NCBI GenBank assembly: GCA_946811185.2
Contig: OX328096.1
Location: 22,943,881-23,007,880 of the forward strand
Length of the DNA stretch: 64,000 nt
Direction: 5' to 3'
DNA from: Hippopus hippopus
Taxonomy: Eukaryota > Mollusca > Bivalvia > Cardiida > Cardiidae
Shown here: in pieces, positions 42,772 to 64,000 of the stretch
Position numbering within the stretch: position 1 is the first letter of the stretch
How the letters are laid out: every line of letters starts with the position of its first letter
The notes under the pieces: model-generated
What the model was told of the DNA's origin: nothing
Databases searched by the model: none
The model's input: only the letters and a program-made list of their open reading frames with translations
Made by a program: the position numbers and the translations under genes

Positions 42772-43317
42772 GTAAGTCTTAAAAAGATTAACTTGTATAC
42801 TGGAAGTTGCACGGCCCCTTTAATAACTTGCCAGAGATAAACATTATACAACAGTGTATGGTAAAAAAAAAAAAGCACATCGAAAACGATACAAGAAACC
42901 CACAGTCAAATATGTACACAATGAATTAACTATGACTATCAACACCCTACAACAAAAGCAACGCCTCAAACCTAAATACATGTGCAGGCATACAATTTGA
43001 AAAACTAGAACTGTCGCAGACCAACAAATACCCATTGGTTGCTTTGTCAGTGGCTCAGGAAAAAAATTCAAAGGATCTTAACTCCTGTAATAATGATTCA
43101 GTCATGATGAAAATTGCAGTCCTGGTACAAAGACTTCAATTAAAATTTAACCCAAATTAGGGGCCATGGTCGGAAAAGAAGAAGCCACAAAATAGATTAG
43201 CAGACTAACAGGAAAGACCATTCACAGCTATTCAACCTTTTATTTTGGTCTTAGAGGTATGCTTCTTGTCGAAATACTTGCCTAGAATTTATGCTACATG
43301 TATCTAAAAAAGTTCTG

Positions 43318-43439
43318 GACCAGTATTCACCAACCATTCTCAATTGTGTTCATAGTCTTGTTCTAGATCAAGAAAGTGACACAATTTCTGATTGGTTTAA
43401 CCATTTTGGTTAAGCCAATCAGAAATTTTGACACTTTAA
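43318..43439. mobile_element. Half of a family G MITE
   Basis: GACCAGTATTCACCAACCAT and GATTGGTTTAACCATTTTGG; its other arm is missing at the family A copy. Confidence 0.65.
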
Positions 43440-43665
43440 CTCTCTACCAGATGACAAAATTTAAGACTTGTCCAACTTGAAAGCATTTGCAGACCAAAAA
43501 TAAATGTGACTCAAACATTGAGATATGTCTCAGAAAGGGTAGAAAACATTGTGGGAAAAAGAGAAAATGCTGGTTCAAGAAATGCTCTCCTTTTCCCACA
43601 ATTTTTTTTCAAAAGCATCATTCCTCAGGATCTTTAAAACTAAGGAATGTGTGGCAAAGGGTTAA
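43436..43665. mobile_element. Family A MITE inserted next to a family G half
   Basis: TTAACTCTCTACCAGATGAC to GGCAAAGGGTTAA. A family G element stops exactly where this copy starts. Confidence 0.8.
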
Positions 43666-44019
43666 ATAAAAGTGCATGATAAAATATATTTACCAATGAT
43701 ATTCAATGACATCATAAAGGTCCAGTTGTCACAATTGTATAGATTTCATAATGCTTAAAAATATAAAAGAAAAATACTGTAAAAAAGCATAAATAAATGT
43801 TTCTCCTTTACGAAAATATACAAAACAGTAGCGTTTAACACAGAAAATGCATTTTCTAAAAAAAAAAAACCTAATAAATGTACATTGCACATATTACGAT
43901 AAATAAAAAGATAAACTGAAAATCTTTATAATTATTTCCCTTTCGGCCAACACTCGACCATTTACTGTGGCCCATTTTATTTAAAAATATCTCATGACTA
44001 TTCACTTACAATTCTGAGT

Positions 44020-44228
44020 TGAAACAACCCTGACAAAGAAAGCTATTGAAAACATTCTGGGAAAATTGGGAAAATGCATGTTACAAGCAACTTCTCAGTT
44101 TCCCATATTTTATAACTTTTCATAGACAGTTAATATAATTTGAGTCACATCAATTTTGATTGGTTGTCAGCAACTGCTTTTGATACAAATAAGTCTAAAA
44201 CTTTGCCATTTTGTCAAGGATTTAGACA
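44020..44228. mobile_element. Family A MITE, degraded
   Basis: ACAACCCTGACAAAGAAAGC and GTCTAAAACTTTGCCATTTT are family A; the hairpin is AAATGCATGTTACAAGCA. Confidence 0.55.
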
Positions 44229-44303
44229 AATTGACTGCAAACAACTTAGAAAATCTGCATTGAAAATAGCCTTGTGAAACAGGGATATTCAACATAAACT
44301 GTA

Positions 44304-44385
44304 ACCCTTAAACAAACAATCCCTTCCTTCCTTCCTTCCTTCCTTCCTTCCTTCCTTCCTTTGATGATCCTGAGAAAGAAAGCAT
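44304..44385. repeat. Family A terminus expanded into (CCTT)n
   Basis: TAACCCTTAAACAAACAATC is followed by about eleven TTCC repeats (44318-44361). Then comes GATGATCCTGAGAAAGAAAG, the next part of the same element. Confidence 0.75.
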
Positions 44386-44387
44386 TT

Positions 44388-44621
44388 ATTTCCTTTACAA
44401 AACAACAAGTTTTGGACTGATCCTAATCCAAAGAATTTGCAAAGCACTTTTAAAATGTTGGTCAAATTGTGAGATTTGTATTTGATAAGGTAGAAGAAAA
44501 TCTTGTGGGAAAAGAGAAAATGTTGGTGACCAGCAATTTCTCCTTTTCCCACAATAAATTCAAAACACTTCTCCACCAAGGTATTTATAACTCAGAATTA
44601 TTCTGTGTTGTAAAGGGTTGA
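44388..44621. mobile_element. Family A MITE
   Basis: TTTCCTTTACAAAACAACAA to TGTTGTAAAGGGTTGA with a weakened hairpin. Confidence 0.75.
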
Positions 44622-44780
44622 AATATTGTGCAAAAAGGAGGAAATGATGGTAACACATATTTTCTTTTTTCTCCATGTCATGGGCAAATCAAATCATAAA
44701 TGTGACATTTCGTTTGTTGTCTGCAAATGCTTTCAATCTGGACTAGATCTAGTCTAAAATTTCACAATCTTGAAAAGAAT
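44622..44780. mobile_element. Partial family A MITE
   Basis: AAAAAGGAGGAAATGATGGT and GTTGTCTGCAAATGCTTTCA are family A. The right end is decayed. Confidence 0.55.
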
Positions 44781-44828
44781 TTATACGGACTTCCTGCTGT
44801 GTAGGTCATTTTCTTTCTAGGCAATGTG

Positions 44829-45125
44829 CCAAGCCCCAGTAGCACAGTTGGTAGCATACAGGACCTGAGAACATGGGGGAGGTAGTTTGAGTCCCCAGCT
44901 CAGCAATTTTTAAGTCATTACTACAAAATTTATCCCTTTCTCACTGCTGATCATTGTTTCGATGATAACTATATGGGAAAGCAGCCAGTGGCTTGGGAAT
45001 AATATTGTGTGAAGTACTGGTAACAGAAATCCCAGGAAAGCCTGGTCAGGTGCACTGGTCACTGCAACATAACTGAAATAATATTGAAACAGTGTTAAAC
45101 ACCATACAACCAATTAATCAATCAT
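44829..45125 (+). mobile_element. tRNA-derived SINE, RUDI-like, diverged
   Basis: AAGCCCCAGTAGCACAGTTG begins it and GTTAAACACCATACAACCAA ends it. Box B is GTTTGAGTCCC. Many CpG sites are decayed, so it is an older copy. Confidence 0.7.
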
Positions 45126-45175
45126 TCTAGGCAATGCATACTTAAAATCAGCCTGGGTCCATGGCAAATAATTTC

Positions 45176-45254
45176 TTAACCCTTTACCATATAATCCTGG
45201 GTTTTAACAACCCTGCAGAATCTTTTGACAACATTGTAGGATTTAAAGGGTTAA
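45176..45254. mobile_element. Family A MITE reduced to 79 bp
   Basis: TTAACCCTTTACCATATAAT to TTTAAAGGGTTAA. Both ends are kept and the hairpin and right arm are deleted. Confidence 0.8.
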
Positions 45255-45355
45255 TCCTTGGCCCTAAAAGCAACGATGTATAAATGAGAAAGGCACCAAA
45301 GGACTTAACAAGTCCATGTTAAAAGATTACCCTCTTTGGAAAAAAAGCTACATAT

Positions 45356-45543
45356 TTAAGAATAGGGCACCCTAATGGGATTCGTGTAACATCGCCTTTC
45401 ATTGCATAAATCATACGGATTTGGCTAAGACTTGGGTATTGGCCGATCGATTACGGATTACCCGAGTCTTAGCCGAATCCGTACGTTTTTTCGGCGATGA
45501 AAGGTGATGTTACAAGAACCCCATTAAGGTGCCCTATCCTTAA
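45356..45543. mobile_element. Family K palindromic MITE (188 bp)
   Basis: TTAAGAATAGGGCACCCTAA to TTAAGGTGCCCTATCCTTAA; most of its length is inverted repeat around GGCCGATCG. Confidence 0.8.
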
Positions 45544-45675
45544 CAACTTACTTATGGACCAACTTTTTGCAATTCAACCAATTTCTTTCTCTCACTTTAA
45601 TTCAAGTTACCTAATGGAAACTACTGTATTTATTTTTAGCTTGTTGTGGAGAAATCCAATTTCGAAGAATCTAAT

Positions 45676-45904
45676 TTAATCAACTCTTTTCCACATGACA
45701 AAATTTTAGACTTGTCCAAAATTAAAACATTTTTACATATTACATATAAATATGGCTCAAAATTAATAAAGTAGATTGTTTTCAAAAAGGTAGAAAACGT
45801 TGCAGGAAAGGAGGAAAAGGCTGGTTACCAGCATCTGTTCCTTTTCCCACAATGTTTTCAAAAACCTTCTTCATCAAAATTCAGGTTATTGTGGTAAAGG
45901 GTAA
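45676..45904. mobile_element. Family A MITE
   Basis: CACATGACAAAATTTTAGAC is the left arm and ATTGTGGTAAAGGGTAA the right end. Confidence 0.75.
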
Positions 45905-46099
45905 AAAAGTTACAATAATGACTAAAGGGAAAGCATTTTGATATACATGTTACACTACACTACAAAACTGTGTAGTAGAAAGCTACAAGACTTGCTAAAT
46001 ATTTTGGCTGATAAGCCACAAAACTGATAAGCATCTGCAGGAGAAAAAGATCCTGGCTTCCAGCTACAGTAACTCATACCTCACATTCTCCCCTGTCAT

Positions 46100-46288
46100 T
46101 TAACTCATTACCACACAATCCCCAGTTTCAACAACTTTAGCACTGGTAACCAGCATTTTCTCCTTTTCCCACAATGTTTTCTACCATATCAAAGACAAAT
46201 TCCATCATTTGAGCCACACTTAAATTGACCTCTGCAAATGCTTTGAATTTTGACAAGTCTCAGATTTTGTTGTATGGGAAAGAGATAA
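46100..46288. mobile_element. Family A MITE
   Basis: TTAACTCATTACCACACAAT begins it. It lacks the bases between the left arm and the hairpin. Confidence 0.75.
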
Positions 46289-46508
46289 CTCATTACCAGA
46301 TAGCACAATTTTTAGACTTGCCCAAATTGAAAGCAGACGACATATTAATTGTGCCTTCAACTTTGAAATTTGTCTCTGAATTGACAGAAGACCTTTTGGA
46401 AAAAGGAGCAGATGCTGATTATCAGAAATTCACCTTCTTCCCACAAGGTTTTCGAAACTTCTTATTCAGAGTCGTTAAAGTGTGGAACTCATGTGTTAAA
46501 GAGTCAGT
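46286..46508. mobile_element. Family A MITE abutting the previous copy
   Basis: TAACTCATTACCAGATAGCA follows directly. It is in opposite arm orientation and has lost the hairpin symmetry, which leaves a spurious 99-codon open frame. Confidence 0.65.
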
Positions 46509-46760
46509 GCATTATGCTGTGTAACTAATTTGTAGCAGACAACTTTGAATTTACCAACGGTAAATATGGATCTATTATATGAATATTAAGGTTAAATACA
46601 TGAGTATAAATGAAAACATGGTGACAAAAGATAAAATAGTTTTTTACAAAGAATTTCTCCATCAGCAAAAATGTTAGAAAAACTTGTCTGCTGATGCTAG
46701 ACAGAATTAAGAAAAAGTTGTCTGCAGGAAGAAATGAGTTGATACACATGTGGTGCTTAC

Positions 46761-46989
46761 TTAACTCTTTACCAAACAATCCCTGGTTTTTACGACCCAG
46801 AGGAAGAAGCCTTCTGAAAACATTGTGGGAAAAGGAGAAAATGCTGGTTACCAGCATTTTCTCCTTTTCCCACAATGTTTTCTACTCTTCTAAAGTCGAG
46901 TTTCAATTTTTGAGTCACGTTTATTTTGTCGTCTGCAAATGCTTTCAATTTAGACAAGTCTAAAATTTTGTCGTTTGGTAAAGAGTTAA
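46761..46989. mobile_element. Family A MITE, young subfamily copy 2
   Basis: 229 bp with perfect TTAA ends, intact hairpin and near-identity to the copy at 8485. The next copy shares its right TTAA. Confidence 0.9.
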
Positions 46990-47135
46990 CTCTTTACCAA
47001 ACAACATGATTTTGGACTAGACCAAATTGAAAGCATCTGCAGACCAAAAATTAAATATAGCACAAATAATGATTTCTATCTTTGATGTGGTAGAAAATAT
47101 TGTGGAAAAAAGGATAAAATGCTAGTTACAAGCTA
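46986..47135. mobile_element. Left half of a family A MITE
   Basis: TTAACTCTTTACCAAACAAC begins it and GATAAAATGCTAGTTACA reaches the hairpin, where it breaks off into a CT-rich repeat. Confidence 0.75.
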
Positions 47136-47162
47136 GAAACAAAACATGCCCTCTCAGCCTGC

Positions 47163-47285
47163 CTGCCTGCCTCTCTCTCTTTCTCAACAAGTATTTTCTC
47201 ATTTTCTTCCATACCCATCATGTATCTCTCTCTTTGTCTGTCTGTTTCTCTGCTGTCAGTCTGTCTCTCTCTGAGGACAGTTGCA
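47163..47285. repeat. CTGC/CTCT/CTGT simple repeats
   Basis: Short runs of CCTG, CTCT and GTCT follow each other; the tract sits at the break of the family A copy before it. Confidence 0.7.
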
Positions 47286-47579
47286 GGTGACACAAAGGAG
47301 AAGAAACATTGTTCGAAAAGGAGCAATCAGTTGTGACCAGCATTTTTTTACTGCTTCTTAAAATGTTTTCTGCGCTTTTGACAAATCTTTTCATTTGAGT
47401 ACCAAATGCTGCTTCAGGAAGCTATGAAATTCAATTTGTAATGGGTGGTAGCAAATGACATAAAACTCTGTAAAACTCCAAAGTAAACTCTGCAATGACA
47501 GCAATAGCCCTGCAAGACAGGGGTCCTTGGTTCAAGATGCCGACTGACCGAATGTTTTCCTTTTTGACAAGGAAATGGG

Positions 47580-47789
47580 TTAACTCTTTACCAAACAACA
47601 ATGTTTTAGACTTCTCTAATTCTAGAGGATATGCAGACAACAAACTACATGTGGCTCAAATGGTGGAAATTTCTTTCAAAAAATAGAAACCATTGTAGGA
47701 AAAGGATGATAATGCCATTTCTCTAGCTGTTTTCAAAGGCCTTTTTCCTACGTGTTGTGAAAACTCTGGATTGTTTGGTAAAGGGTTAA
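47580..47789. mobile_element. Family A MITE
   Basis: TTAACTCTTTACCAAACAAC to GGTAAAGGGTTAA; the hairpin is largely lost. Confidence 0.8.
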
Positions 47790-47959
47790 CTCTTAAGCAA
47801 ATGACAGAATTTTAGACTGGTCCAAATTTAAAGCACTTGCAGACGTCAAAATAAATGTTACATGAAATTTGTATGTGTATGTGAAAGGGTAGAAAACATT
47901 TTTCAAGAGCCTTCTTCTTCAGGGTCGTGAAAACTTGGGACTGTGTGGTAAATGGTTAA
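47786..47959. mobile_element. Family A MITE abutting, hairpin deleted
   Basis: It starts in the shared TTAA and ends GGTAAATGGTTAA. The central hairpin is gone. Confidence 0.75.
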
Positions 47960-48349
47960 AGCACTCTGGCACCAGTAAGGTATGTTTACAATGTATATCA
48001 ATCAGCAGATTTCAAACATAACTATTTGTCATGTCAAAAACAATGAAGTGAAACTTTCAGCAAGCAAACTGAAAATGATTAACCCTTTACTCTAAAACTA
48101 TGACTTTTTTTACACACCTGCAGTTGACAGCTTAAGAAAAAATTGTGGAAAAATAAGCAGTTGGTTTTAAAAAGGGTTGGATGCTTGAAATCTTACAAAA
48201 AATACTGAAAATTTGCCAATCAAATCAAAACACTGAGGTCACTGAAACATACAAAATGGCACCAGAAGTGCTGGAAACCATATCACCTGTTTACAAGTGA
48301 AGCAAATTCTATCTGAATACCATATTTTCCCCAAAATATGTATTACTGA

Positions 48350-48562
48350 TAACTCTTCACTACACGAAAAAATTTTAGATTGGTTCAAATTGACTTCATT
48401 TGCAGTCAACAAATTAATTTGACTGAAAAAGTGAAATTTGCCTTTAAAAGGGTAGATGACATTCTGGGGGAAAGGAGAAAATGTTGGTTGAAAATCTTTT
48501 CAATAGCCTTTTTCCTCAAGGACATTCTCCTCAAAACTCGTGATTGCATGGTGCATTGTTAA
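48350..48562. mobile_element. Family A MITE, diverged
   Basis: ACGAAAAAATTTTAGATTGG to CGTGATTGCATGGTGCATTG. Hairpin half lost. Confidence 0.7.
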
Positions 48563-48569
48563 ATCTCAT

Positions 48570-49124
48570 TGAAATGCTCACAATCAGCAATTTCTTCATT
48601 TGCTAAGAATGACACACATCAGTCCCTGATCACTTTAAGTGCTCATATCTTTTTGTAGTTGAACATATAAAAAAAAAAACAGGATGAAAATTGGGGGAGC
48701 TCTTCCTTCATCATCATTGCACTTGTCATACCACAAATATTGCGCCACCCTTCGATGTAAATTAAGAGTATCTGGGTTTCATAACATAGTATTTAACTCT
48801 ATATTGAATGTTAAGATTGATCTACAAATGAAGGCAGTGATATTGCATACTTTGTCTTTCAATGCCTTTCAATGGTTTATGTCAATGAAGAAAAAATTAT
48901 AAAAATCAGCAGTTCATCGAAAAAACATCTGACTTCCTTTTTAATTTTCCACTCTGACACAGCCCTATTAAGATCACGCAATCACAACAGAAGAATCAAA
49001 AGACAAGATCTCACAGTGGAAAAAAATGTCGAAAACTGTAGATCAAAATGTCCTATTAAATTCATCATGTGCAGTGGTTTTGCATAGTAAATTCCTTCAT
49101 CATTTTGTTACTTTTAAGTATGCT
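48570..49124 (-). other. ZCCHC24: Probable 3' untranslated region of ZCCHC24
   Basis: It follows the stop codon on the minus strand and is free of MITEs until about 48562. No clear poly(A) signal was identified, so the end is unknown. Confidence 0.4.
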
Positions 49125-62267
<13,143 letters not shown>

Positions 62268-62518
62268 TTTGTACATGAAAAAACAAGATAATCCACCACC
62301 ACTACAAAGTACGACCTCCCTGCTCCTGGGAGCAAACACACACTGCACGTCTACCTCTCTACCTATTTCTGGAGAGATTCTGTTAACCCCAAACTTCAGC
62401 GCTGCCAATCAACACGTATACTTCGCCTATGAAGTAATTCCTGTGTACATTAGAACCGCCCTGAACACTAAACCCTTTAATAAGGCGTCTTTCACAACTT
62501 TTGGTCGCTTATGCGCCT

Positions 62519-62582
62519 AGTGTAGATCAAAGATCAGACTGCACAGAACGTGCAGTCTGATCTTTGACCTACACTGTCCGCT
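62519..62582. repeat. Family C hairpin core upstream of ZCCHC24
   Basis: AGTGTAGATCAAAGATCAGA and its near-perfect complement ending ACACTGTCCG. It lies about 250 bases upstream of the ZCCHC24 start codon. Confidence 0.75.
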
Positions 62583-62847
62583 TACTTTAGAAATTCTGGA
62601 CAAAAACAACCTTGACTTTGAAATTACTCGGGTCTTATTTCCAGGTTTAAAATGTCCATTGGGATTATTCGGCGCGCTAAGGTTTAAGTAGCCTCTTAGC
62701 ACTATAGAAACACTTTTAGACGTTTTTGTTTTTCTGCTAATTACATTTAATTCAAGCCTTACGACTTTTTCAGTTATTGCAAACTACCTACATAATGCAC
62801 TCTAGAGGAATATTTTGACAGAGTATCTCTTAAATAATTGGACAATA

Positions 62848-62905
62848 TGGGTTCAAGATCAGACTACATGCACTACCTAGTCTGATCTCGTTCTGCACTA
62901 TCCTC
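62848..62905. repeat. Family C hairpin core, diverged
   Basis: GGGTTCAAGATCAGACTAC to TAGTCTGATCTCGTTCTGC. Confidence 0.55.
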
Positions 62906-62925
62906 AAAAATGTAATGGATATTCT

Positions 62926-63150
62926 TTTATGCTTTACAAAACAATCATGCGGTTAGAATAACGACCCAGAGGAAAAAGCCTTCATAAAACATTGTGGGAA
63001 CAGGAGAAAATGCGGATAACCAGCATTTTCTCCTTTTCCCACAACGTTTTCTGTCCAATCCAAGACAAGTTCTATCATTTTAGCCACAGTTGTCTGCAAA
63101 TGCTTTCAATTTCGACTAATCTTTACTTTTACCGTTTGGTAAAGATTATT
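62926..63150. mobile_element. Family A MITE
   Basis: CTTTACAAAACAATCATGCG to CCGTTTGGTAAAGATTA with hairpin AATGCGGATAACCAGCATT. Confidence 0.8.
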
Positions 63151-63214
63151 GAAATTTATACCATACTAACCCTTTGAGAGCCAAGAACAACTTCAAATGC
63201 ATAATATTATGATG

Positions 63215-63272
63215 AGATTGTAGACGTAAGATCAAACTACACAGAATGTGCAGTCTGATCTTGTTCCAGCAG
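63215..63272. repeat. Family C hairpin core, diverged
   Basis: GTAGACGTAAGATCAAACTA to GCAGTCTGATCTTGTTCC. Confidence 0.55.
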
Positions 63273-63336
63273 TTTTTGTAATGATTTCAGAAATTCTGAC
63301 AAATGTGGCCGTGAATCTTCAATCTGTGCGATTTCT

Positions 63337-63541
63337 TTAACCTCTTACGAAACAATCTTGGCGTTTGACGACCCTGAGGAGGAAAACTTTTGAAACCATA
63401 GTGCGAAAAGGATAAGACGCTGGATACCTTTTACCGCTATGTTTCCTGTCCGTCAACAAACAAAACACGTGAGCCACATCTTATGTGTCGTCTGCAATCA
63501 CTTTCAAACTGGACAAGTCTTTTTTGTCGCCTGTTAGCGGC
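63337..63541. mobile_element. Family A MITE, diverged
   Basis: TTAACCTCTTACGAAACAAT to TTTTTTGTCGCCTGTTAG. Confidence 0.7.
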
Positions 63542-63626
63542 TTGAAAAGGTCGGTTTATCTTGTAATGTAAGGATTGCAAGGCTATTATAGATTACCATT
63601 GTGCATGTAGTACTAAGTATGTTCAG

Positions 63627-63859
63627 TTAACTCGTTACCAAACGACAAAATTTTAGACTCGTTGAAATCCTTAGCATATCCAAGCGACAAATTAGATGTG
63701 ACTCAAAAATGGAAATAATTTATTTTTAGGAAGGGTTGAAAACACTGCGGGAAAAGGAGAAAATGCTGGTAACCAGCATTTTCTCCTTTTCCCACAATGT
63801 TTTCAAAAGCCATCTCCATCAGGATCGTTAAAACTCGGGATTGTGCGGTAAAGGGTTAA
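63627..63859. mobile_element. Family A MITE, full length
   Basis: TTAACTCGTTACCAAACGAC to GCGGTAAAGGGTTAA with perfect hairpin AAAATGCTGGTAACCAGCAT. Confidence 0.9.
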
Positions 63860-64000
63860 TTGAAGAAAGAAACAATGGATTACAACGGTATGTAAGTGCA
63901 GATACAAGTAGTATTTCTGGTTTTTTTTTTATCACCGAATCATTGCTAGTGATGATCATGGACTTGACTCATTAGGTACATGTATGTTTGACTGAATGGT

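Noticed and set aside
46225..46524. Open frame of 99 codons
   Set aside because: It lies inside two abutting family A MITEs; the frame is an accident of the MITE sequence.
62268..62408. N-terminal extension of ZCCHC24
   Set aside because: No ATG beyond MYKMASL, and the known protein starts at the MASL position.

Overview
The window is a piece of animal nuclear genome and most likely comes from a bivalve mollusc, perhaps a venerid clam. I infer this from spliced GT-AG genes with long introns, an orthologue of the animal gene ZCCHC24, tRNA-derived SINEs resembling the molluscan RUDI/V-SINE type, and hairpin-cored MITEs of kinds I associate with bivalve genomes. I cannot name the species. There is no operon structure, rRNA, bona fide tRNA gene or CRISPR array.

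Three genes can be assembled with confidence. (1) Plus strand, 824-20815, 5' end incomplete: eleven exons whose phases all agree encode 615 residues of a probably secreted protein. It has two successive hedgehog-N/peptidase-M15-like folds. Each keeps the first His but appears to have lost the other metal ligands. An eight-residue basic stretch, a Cys-containing segment and a second basic motif near the C-terminus follow. A further upstream exon with the right phase (641-770) contains an in-frame stop. (2) Minus strand, 34110-32719: an intronless cytochrome P450 with intact ExxR, PERF and heme-Cys motifs, no N-terminal anchor and an I-helix without the acid/alcohol pair used for O2 activation. 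(3) Minus strand, 62267-49125: all four coding exons of ZCCHC24 (226 residues), with a first intron of 10.9 kb. A small two-exon gene at 29500-29893, downstream of an E-box and TATA box, is plausible but unproven.

Much of the remaining sequence is short non-autonomous DNA transposons and SINEs. The dominant family (A, about 229 bp, more than 50 full, deleted or partial copies) has long terminal inverted repeats, a central hairpin and TTAA ends. A copy inserted in a repeat whose empty site is also present in this window shows that TTAA is its target duplication. Other families are B (hairpin GCCTGCGC...GCGCAGGC), C (GATCAGACTGCAC hairpin, TTAA), D (two hairpins), E (about 335 bp, TTAA), F, G, H, I, J (667 bp, CAGGG ends, 5-bp TSD), K and L. 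Several are nested, which gives a relative chronology. MITEs also sit right at gene parts: after the P450 stop codon, before ZCCHC24 exon 3, and over the probable poly(A) signal of the hedgehog-like gene. The region from 36.6 to 64 kb is the densest in family A, with many copies end to end sharing one TTAA.

All calls come from reading the sequence. Family assignments rest on remembered motifs and no database search was run.
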